Shown one piece after another: positions 6,785-12,009 of a stretch of DNA of 12,009 bases (positions within the stretch are counted from its first letter, which is position 1; every line of letters starts with the position of its first letter). Source of the DNA: Deinococcales bacterium (GTDB taxonomy: Bacteria > Deinococcota > Deinococci > Deinococcales > Deinococcaceae); assembly GCA_014378225.1 (NCBI GenBank), contig JACMOA010000071.1, positions 1 through 12,009 on the forward strand, read 5' to 3'. The position numbers and the translations under genes were made by a program. Under the pieces are notes generated by a model. That model was not told the origin of the DNA and searched no databases. It worked only from the letters and a program-made list of their open reading frames with translations.

Positions 6785-8866
6785 TCAATCGGTCATTTCA
6801 AAGCCTTCTTTCACGTACATCGCCAGTGAGGTCACAGGTTCGTAGGTCTCGAGGTGGGGCAGAGCGCGACCTGTGGAGTTGAACTTCTGAATCTGGTGCA
6901 GGCCAGGACGAGCGGCGTAGACGTTGCCCTCGTGGTCGGCAGAAATCTGAAGCGCCTGCTCGAGGTCTTCTCCGGGCAACGTGTCCAGCGCGAAACTCTG
7001 CACCGCCTTGCCCTCCCCGTTGATGCGCCGAATCTTTCTCGAGGGGATGTCCGAAATATAGATAGCCCCGCTCGAGTCCATGCCCAGACCGTCCAGAGTT
7101 CGCAGTTCGGGGTCGTCTTTAGACATTTTGAAGGCAAACCTGGAGAGATATTTTCCCTCGGCGTCAAAGCGCTGCACCTGACGGTTTCCGTAGTCCAGCA
7201 CGTACACGCTGTCGTCGTATCCAGCCACAATCAGGCGGGGGTCGTTGAAGGTTCCCTTGCCGCCGCCGTTGCCACCAAAACGCCCCAGGTACTCGCCGTC
7301 CAGATTGAAGCGCTGCACAATACAGGTTTCGCCATCCAACACGTAAAGTTCCTGGGTGATAGGGCTGATAGACAGCGCCACCGGATGCAGAAACTCACCG
7401 GGTTTGAGGCCGTAAGCCCCAAAGGCCAGCAATTCCTCGCCACCCGGCGAAAACTTGCGAATCATCTTGGGAACCTCGCCGCTCGAGCGGTAACTCACGA
7501 TGGCGGCGTAAAAGTTTCCTTTTGGGTCTACCGCCACACCCACAGGCGCGGCGGGAAGTGCGGTTCCAGGAGCAATCACGCCCACGCTAGATTGCAGGTT
7601 GCCTTCGCCGTCCAGTCGCCGCAGCACCCCTTTACGGGCGTTGGTAGACAATACCAGATAGCTGGGAACGTTGGCCTGGACCCGCTCCTCAAGCACGCCT
7701 GCGTCCAGACTCTCGATGATTTCGCTCAAACTTGGGCGCTTTTCCGGGTCCTTCTCCACCATGCTCATAATCAGGTCCGAGAGTGGCCCCGGAATCTCGT
7801 GGTTGATTTGCTTGGGCGGTGGTGGCATCTGAAACACCTGCTGGTGAACCACCACTTCGTAACTACCTTTAAAGGGCGTCTGGCCGGTAATCAGTTCGTA
7901 AAATACCAGCCCCAGACTGTAGATATCGCTCCTCGAGTCCAGTTTTTGGCCTTTGGCCTGCTCGGGACTCATGTAAATGGGGGTTCCTACCCGTGCCCCG
8001 GTCATGGTCAGGCGGGTCAGTACCTTGCCCACCGCAATCCCGAAGTCCATCAGCTTAATCCGGTCTGGGCGCAGTCCAGCAATCCCTTCCTGACCCAGCG
8101 CCACCATCACGTTGGCGGGTTTAATGTCGCGGTGGATAATGCCCTGACTATGAATATAACGCAATGCGTCTGCCAAGGAACGCACAATTAGGATGGTTTG
8201 GTCAAAGCTGAGCTTGTGGGTTTCCATCACACTCTCGAGCGTTTCACCTTCTACAAATTCCATGGCGATGTAGTGGTGGTTGCCCTGAGAGTTGTGGTCG
8301 TAGACTTTAATCACGCTAGGGTGGGACAACCGTTTGAGCACCTCGGCTTCGCGGTGAAAGCGGCGCACAAATTTAGCGTCTGCCACAAATTTCTCGAGCG
8401 GAATCTTGAGCGCAGACATGCGCCCATCCTCGAGCTTGCGGCCCCGGTACACACTGGCCATACCACCCACTCCCACCCGCTCGAACAGTTCGTAACCGGG
8501 AATCTGGAGCGCCTCTCCGATGAGTGAAGGATTCTTAGACTTGCCCCCCACACCAGTAGTCTTGTTACGACCTCCCCTTGCGCCGCCCATCTGTGGAAGA
8601 TTGAGGGTGAAAAGGGGTCCTCTGACCACGGCCCCGCGTCGTCGCGGTCCTTTCTGAGCATTGGGTTTGCCCAGCACTACAAGAGCGCTAGACGTCAGCA
8701 GGAATGCGCCCACCATCGCACCGCCTGCTCTGGCGACGTTGTCCAGACTGGCCTGATACAACGCGAAGACCAGCGCAAACAGACCCAGAGTGAGGGCCAG
8801 CGGCGTTTCGCTAAACTTTAAAAAAAGAAGCAGAGAAACGACAAACAGCAACAAAAGTATAATCAT
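6785..8866 (-). CDS. Membrane-anchored Ser/Thr protein kinase with C-terminal NHL propeller
   Basis: The 693-residue protein has three N-terminal hydrophobic segments (about 1-17, 21-38 and 47-66) and a basic Gly-rich linker (67-120). The complete Hanks kinase domain (about 125-390) has the loop VGVGGMASVYRG (131-142), Lys154, HRDIKPAN (245-252), DFG (274-276), GTPIYMSPEQA (295-305) and RSDIYSLGL. A C-terminal region (about 415-690) holds roughly five or six NHL-type beta-propeller blades, with repeated patterns such as DPKGNFY, QELYVLD..IVQRFNLDGEYLGRFG, DSVYVLDYGNRQVQRFDAEGKYLSRF and GAIYISD...IRRINGEGK. M. tuberculosis PknD also carries an NHL sensor, but outside the membrane. Here no helix lies between kinase and propeller, so both are predicted to be cytoplasmic. 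The gene follows its phosphatase by 25 bp, with GGAG before the ATG. Confidence 0.92.
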   Translation of the reverse strand: MIILLLLFVVSLLLFLKFSETPLALTLGLFALVFALYQASLDNVARAGGAMVGAFLLTSSALVVLGKPNAQKGPRRRGAVVRGPLFTLNLPQMGGARGGRNKTTGVGGKSKNPSLIGEALQIPGYELFERVGVGGMASVYRGRKLEDGRMSALKIPLEKFVADAKFVRRFHREAEVLKRLSHPSVIKVYDHNSQGNHHYIAMEFVEGETLESVMETHKLSFDQTILIVRSLADALRYIHSQGIIHRDIKPANVMVALGQEGIAGLRPDRIKLMDFGIAVGKVLTRLTMTGARVGTPIYMSPEQAKGQKLDSRSDIYSLGLVFYELITGQTPFKGSYEVVVHQQVFQMPPPPKQINHEIPGPLSDLIMSMVEKDPEKRPSLSEIIESLDAGVLEERVQANVPSYLVLSTNARKGVLRRLDGEGNLQSSVGVIAPGTALPAAPVGVAVDPKGNFYAAIVSYRSSGEVPKMIRKFSPGGEELLAFGAYGLKPGEFLHPVALSISPITQELYVLDGETCIVQRFNLDGEYLGRFGGNGGGKGTFNDPRLIVAGYDDSVYVLDYGNRQVQRFDAEGKYLSRFAFKMSKDDPELRTLDGLGMDSSGAIYISDIPSRKIRRINGEGKAVQSFALDTLPGEDLEQALQISADHEGNVYAARPGLHQIQKFNSTGRALPHLETYEPVTSLAMYVKEGFEMTD

Positions 8867-8891
8867 GACTCAAAACTCCGCTGCTCCATTT

Positions 8892-9674
8892 TCATGCTCC
8901 TACCTTGACGATGATGCCGGTTACATTATCCGGTCCACCTCGCTGATTAGCCAGATTGATGAGATAGTCCAGAGCGGCCTGAGGGTCAAAGTTTCCCTTG
9001 AGTTCGGCTTTCATATCAGATTCCTCGACCAGTCCGTGTAGACCATCGGTGCAAAGGAAAAAAATGTCACTGGGTTGAACCTTGAGACCCCGAATGTCGG
9101 CCTGGACCTGGGGTTTGGTTCCCAGCGCTCGAGTGATGATGTTGCGGTAGGTGTGCTCTTTGGCTTCCTCGGCGGTCAAAAAGCCTTTGGCTACCTGCTC
9201 GGCCACCCAGGAGTGGTCTTCTGTAACCTGGCGCAACTCACCGCGCCGCACCAGCAACACTCGAGAGTCTCCCACATGGCCCAAGACGGCACGGCCCTCG
9301 TAAAACACCAGAGCGCTGAGCGTGGTGCCCATACCGCTGAGGTTGGGGTCGTAAAGCGCTGCTTGATGAATATTGCGGTTAGCCAGGGTAAACCCGCGCT
9401 CGAGCACCTTCTCGAGGGCAATCACCTCTCGGCCCTGCTGCATGGCGGTTGCGTACCCACTCAGAATCTCGGTCAGCGTTTCGATGGCCAATTTGCTGGC
9501 TTTTTCTCCAGCCACCGCGCCGCCCATACCATCTGCCACCGCCACCAGTTGTAAGGTTCCTTTGGGGGTGGAAAACGCTTTGATGCGGTGATAATCCTCA
9601 TTGCTCTCGCGCACCCGTCCGGGGTGAGAACCGTGACCCAGTTGCAAATTTAGTGATTGCACGGTACGCTCCAC
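8892..9674 (-). CDS. PP2C-type Ser/Thr protein phosphatase (PppL/PrpC/Stp-like)
   Basis: This 260-residue cytoplasmic Mg/Mn-dependent phosphatase should reverse the action of the kinase encoded just downstream. It has the standard bacterial PP2C motifs: RESNEDY (Asp27), VADGMGG (Asp48, Gly49), GTTLSALVF, GHVGDSRVLLVRRGEL (Asp136), ITRALG, FLCTDGLHG (Asp210) and GGPDNVTGIIV (Asp249, Asn250). All metal-binding aspartates are present. The start is not certain. The frame opens with GTG at 9674, and no Shine-Dalgarno is clear upstream. A second in-frame GTG four codons later would shorten it without touching the domain. It is the first gene of a two-gene operon, with 25 bp to the kinase. Kinase/PP2C pairs are a common bacterial signalling layout. 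Confidence 0.93.
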   Translation of the reverse strand: MERTVQSLNLQLGHGSHPGRVRESNEDYHRIKAFSTPKGTLQLVAVADGMGGAVAGEKASKLAIETLTEILSGYATAMQQGREVIALEKVLERGFTLANRNIHQAALYDPNLSGMGTTLSALVFYEGRAVLGHVGDSRVLLVRRGELRQVTEDHSWVAEQVAKGFLTAEEAKEHTYRNIITRALGTKPQVQADIRGLKVQPSDIFFLCTDGLHGLVEESDMKAELKGNFDPQAALDYLINLANQRGGPDNVTGIIVKVGA

Positions 9675-9880
9675 ATCGTAAGGACAATTCCAAGCCTTGC
9701 CCGATTCCTCATATTAACCTTATCCTAGCACGCTTTATCTGAAGCACAGTGCAAAAATCAGCATAGTGCTTTGTTGAGCCACCAGGTAACTTCTCCGCCA
9801 CACTAAATACGTTTGGGGTCTTCTCTTTCTAACTCGCTCGAGAGTACACTCAGGAGCAAAGTTACCTTTCAGGAGTGTGC
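9675..9880. promoter_or_regulatory. Divergent intergenic region, phosphatase/oxidoreductase
   Basis: These 206 bp separate divergent genes and must hold promoters for both. On the minus strand TGC-TAGGAT (9730-9722) could be an extended -10 for the phosphatase. On the plus strand TACACT (9845-9850) could be a -10 for the oxidoreductase, just after a CTCGAG at 9837. No convincing -35 hexamers are visible. Confidence 0.3.
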
Positions 9881-10963
9881 ATGACCCGAATCGGCATTGT
9901 TGGCACTGGAAATATCAGCGGCATTTATCTGGAAAACGCGGCCAGACTAGGCTACGAGGTTCTGGCTGTAAGCGACCTGGACCTCGAGCGGGCGCAGGCA
10001 CAGGCCACACAGTACGGCGTTCCGCACGCGCTCAGCGTGGACGACCTGCTGGCTCACCCAGACATCGAAATCGTGCTCAATTTGACCATTCCGGCGGCGC
10101 ATGGACCCATTGCACTGCGCTCACTCGAGGCGGGAAAGCACGTTTACAACGAGAAACCCCTGGCTAGCACGCTTGAGGAGGCGAAAAAGATGCTCGAGCG
10201 GGCGGCTCAGAAGGGACTGCGGGTAGGGTGCGCCCCAGATACTTTTTTGGGCGCGGGGTTTCAGAGTGCGCGTGAACAGCTCAAAGGGGGAATCATCGGG
10301 CAACCGGTTCACGCCAGCGCTCTGATGGCCAGCGTGGGGCCGGAAGGCTGGCATCCCGACCCCTCCTTTTTCTTTCAGCCAGGAGCAGGACCGTTGTTTG
10401 ATATGGGGCCGTATTACCTGACCGCACTCATCTCACTGTTTGGTAGCGTCTCGAGCGTGTTTGCTACGGTTAAGAGTACCCATACTGAGCGCACGGTGGG
10501 CAGCGGCCCTAAAGCGGGGCAGAGCGTTCCAGTCAACACTCCTACCCATGTGAGCGGGGTGCTGAACTTCGAGAGTGGACTGAGCGCCAGCCTGACCATG
10601 AGTTTTGACATGGTGCCGGGAAGTGCCCCGCTGCTCGAGGTTTACGGCACGAAGGGTTCGCTGACCCTGCCAGACCCCAACACCTTTGGCGGCCCTCTCG
10701 AGACCCATAGCGTTACGGGAGAAAAAATCGAACTTTCCCTGAACAAACCTTTCGAGGACAACTCGAGGGGCCTGGGGCTGGCGAATATGGCTCAGGCTAT
10801 ACAGGAAGGCCGCCCTCATCTAGCCAGCGGTCAATTGGCTTATCACGTCCTCGAGACGATGTTCAAACTGCTTGAGTCTGGAGAGGCTGGCAAGCTCATG
10901 ACCCTCGAGAGCAAGGTAGTGCGTCCAGAAGCGTTGGGAGAAATTGCCGCTCGAGTGGGTTAG
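9881..10963 (+). CDS. Gfo/Idh/MocA family NAD(P)-dependent oxidoreductase
   Basis: The 360-residue protein is a two-domain sugar or polyol dehydrogenase. The N-terminal Rossmann fold has GIVGTGNIS (5-13) with an acidic end of strand 2 near SDLDLER. The family signature is EKP (91-93), with Lys92 in the catalytic site, and the C-terminal alpha/beta domain carries the DMGPYYLTAL helix. I chose ATG 9881 over the in-frame GTG at 9875. AGGAG (9871-9875) is a Shine-Dalgarno five bases before the ATG, and the GTG would overlap it. The next gene on the same strand is a xylose-isomerase-like protein, and the two families often work together in inositol-like or rare-sugar catabolism. The substrate is unknown. 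Confidence 0.9.
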   Translation: MTRIGIVGTGNISGIYLENAARLGYEVLAVSDLDLERAQAQATQYGVPHALSVDDLLAHPDIEIVLNLTIPAAHGPIALRSLEAGKHVYNEKPLASTLEEAKKMLERAAQKGLRVGCAPDTFLGAGFQSAREQLKGGIIGQPVHASALMASVGPEGWHPDPSFFFQPGAGPLFDMGPYYLTALISLFGSVSSVFATVKSTHTERTVGSGPKAGQSVPVNTPTHVSGVLNFESGLSASLTMSFDMVPGSAPLLEVYGTKGSLTLPDPNTFGGPLETHSVTGEKIELSLNKPFEDNSRGLGLANMAQAIQEGRPHLASGQLAYHVLETMFKLLESGEAGKLMTLESKVVRPEALGEIAARVG

Positions 10964-10966
10964 GTT

Positions 10967-10988
10967 GAGTTCTCGGTTTTCGGTCTTT
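10967..10988 (-). repeat. Short copy of the CCGAAAACCGAGAAC simple repeat
   Basis: On the minus strand this stretch reads GACCGAAAACCGAGAACTCA. It resembles 4448-4475 in the ribozyme P1 arm and, more loosely, the first 45 bases. It lies in the 93-bp gap between the last two genes, which otherwise shows only an AT-rich patch. Confidence 0.35.
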
Positions 10989-11056
10989 AGCAAACATACC
11001 AATCAATTTTTGTTCATAGTTCATTGCTCACCACTTGTCTCCAAAAGGAACTCCCC

Positions 11057-11791
11057 ATGAACCAACCTCAAATCGGCGTCCAGATGTACACTTTGCGCGA
11101 CCCTGCAGAAAAAGATTTTGTAGGAACTCTCGAGCGCGTTTCTCGAATGGGTTTTGCAGGCGTGGAATTTGCCGGGTATTTTGACCTCAAGGCTAAAGAC
11201 TTGAAAGCCGTGCTCGAGCGCCTGAATTTAGCTCCGGCGGGTTCTCACCGCTCTTATGACCAACTGCTGGGTGAGCTTGAGGAGCACACCGATTACGCGC
11301 TCGAGCTGGGACTGACCCACTTAATTTGTCCCTACGCCCGTTTTGATACGGACGCCGAGTGGCTAGATTTAGCGGCACGGCTCGAGACGGTGGCCCAAAC
11401 CTTGAAAAAGTCTGGAATCACGCTGTCTTACCACAACCACGACCACGAGTTAACCCAGAAAATTGGCGGTCAAACCGTGCTAGACGCTATCCTCGAGGCC
11501 GCGCCTAGCATGAGCGCCGAGCTTGACGTGGCCTGGTTAGAGGTAGGTGGCTATTCTGCCGCTGAATACCTAAACAAGTATGCCGCACGCGCCCATCTGG
11601 TTCATCTCAAGGATTACGGGCGCGAGGGCGACAAGGTGAGCACCCTCGAGCTGGGCCGGGGCCTCACTGCCCTACCCGCTGCACTCGAGGCCGCAACAGG
11701 AGCACAGTGGTGGCTCATTGAGCAGGATTACTGTGCTGGAGACCCTTTTGACAGTTTACAGATAAGCCTTGAGTGGTTAAAGGCGAATTGA
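11057..11791 (+). CDS. Sugar phosphate isomerase/epimerase (xylose isomerase-like TIM barrel)
   Basis: This 244-residue member of the AP-endonuclease-2/xylose isomerase-like fold is typical of IolE/IolI-type sugar and inositol isomerases or epimerases. Metal and active-site candidates in order are Glu37 (GVEFAG), the YHNHDHE motif (125-131), Glu155/Asp157 in AELDVAW, His183 in HLKDYG and Glu222 in IEQDYC, which is the family pattern of E/D/H ligands around a barrel. The start is ATG 11057, preceded by AAGGAA (11045-11050). An in-frame TTG upstream at 11024 has no ribosome site. It lies 93 bp after the oxidoreductase with no terminator between, so co-transcription is likely. The substrate cannot be inferred. 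Confidence 0.9.
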   Translation: MNQPQIGVQMYTLRDPAEKDFVGTLERVSRMGFAGVEFAGYFDLKAKDLKAVLERLNLAPAGSHRSYDQLLGELEEHTDYALELGLTHLICPYARFDTDAEWLDLAARLETVAQTLKKSGITLSYHNHDHELTQKIGGQTVLDAILEAAPSMSAELDVAWLEVGGYSAAEYLNKYAARAHLVHLKDYGREGDKVSTLELGRGLTALPAALEAATGAQWWLIEQDYCAGDPFDSLQISLEWLKAN

Positions 11792-11846
11792 AGTTAGGCG
11801 CTCGAGGGCGACTTGAATTTTTTAGACAGAACCGGAACTTTTTTAA

Positions 11847-11967
11847 GGAATGGGGATGAAATAACTTCCCGATTTAAAGAATCTGCTTGTTCTGTCGAGC
11901 AGGGCGAAACATCACAACCTGTCCGATATTCAGACCCTTCGCCCTGCTCAAGGTGACAGAAAAAAGG
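11847..11967. repeat. Dispersed hairpin repeat, copy 2
   Basis: This is the second copy of the element at 3931-4051, in the same orientation and without gaps over the 110-bp core; weaker similarity runs to about 11989. Its inverted-repeat arms are 11889-11913 and 11933-11957, with a perfect inner stem AGCAGGGCGAA/TTCGCCCTGCT. Compared with copy 1, paired positions have changed together (AGCAAAGC/GCCTCGCT here becomes AGCAGGGC/GCCCTGCT), so the stem rather than the sequence is kept. As in copy 1, it follows the end of a plus-strand gene (56 bp downstream). Confidence 0.8.
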
Positions 11968-12009
11968 GTCGTCGCTTAAAATGAAACACTCGAGTTATTT
12001 CGTCTCCAT

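Noticed and set aside
6854..8191. A long plus-strand open frame of 445 codons opposite the NHL kinase.
   Set aside because: The minus strand has every kinase and NHL motif in frame. The plus frame has no domain pattern and is a shadow of biased codon use.
9075..9554. A 159-codon plus-strand open frame opposite the PP2C gene.
   Set aside because: The opposite strand carries a complete PP2C motif set. This frame shows no motifs and no ribosome site.
9875..9880. GTG at 9875 as the start of the Gfo/Idh/MocA gene.
   Set aside because: It overlaps the AGGAG Shine-Dalgarno that is ideally spaced for the ATG at 9881, where the Rossmann strand begins.
11024..11056. TTG at 11024 as the start of the isomerase-like gene.
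   Set aside because: There is no ribosome site before it, whereas AAGGAA lies properly before ATG 11057 and the extra residues do not resemble the family.

Overview
The window looks like ordinary chromosomal DNA of moderate GC content from a bacterium, most likely a member of the Deinococcota (Deinococcus/Meiothermus-like). That assignment is inference. It rests on the gene content (Hanks-type kinases with a PP2C phosphatase, a single-TM signal peptidase I, an HdeD-like membrane protein), on several genes whose only visible start signal is a TANNNT box just upstream of the start codon, and on general sequence feel. No rRNA or tRNA marker is present to settle it, and I see no phage, transposase or CRISPR.

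Layout, left to right: a YcxB-like membrane protein (+) and a HAD hydrolase (+), which meets an HdeD/DUF308 membrane protein (-) tail to tail with overlapping stop codons. Next come a small soluble Ser/Thr kinase (-) and, divergent from it, signal peptidase I (+). A gene-free stretch of about 950 bp follows (3908-4862). It holds a dispersed 110-bp hairpin repeat, a CTCGAG-containing stem-loop, a promoter and a full glmS-type self-cleaving riboswitch that leads into glmS (+). glmS ends at a strong bidirectional terminator shared with the convergent operon PP2C phosphatase -> membrane-anchored Ser/Thr kinase with an NHL propeller (-). The right end carries a Gfo/Idh/MocA oxidoreductase and a xylose-isomerase-like TIM-barrel protein (+, probably one sugar or polyol catabolic unit), then a second copy of the hairpin repeat.

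Two things stand out. First, the palindrome CTCGAG occurs about 91 times by hand count in 12 kb, where about 3 are expected. It falls in all three codon frames and between genes, and is often paired so as to build RNA/DNA stems. This resembles the HIP1 phenomenon of cyanobacteria but with another word. Second, the glmS leader can be folded by eye into the glmS ribozyme, with a candidate cleavage site A4380/G4381 and a compensatory base change in a core helix. It has an enlarged P1 arm and an extra stem made from two CTCGAG copies.

Functionally, glmS makes glucosamine-6-phosphate for the cell wall and would be shut down by its own product through the ribozyme. The kinase/phosphatase pair and the separate kinase are signalling modules. 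Their link to wall synthesis is suggested only by proximity.
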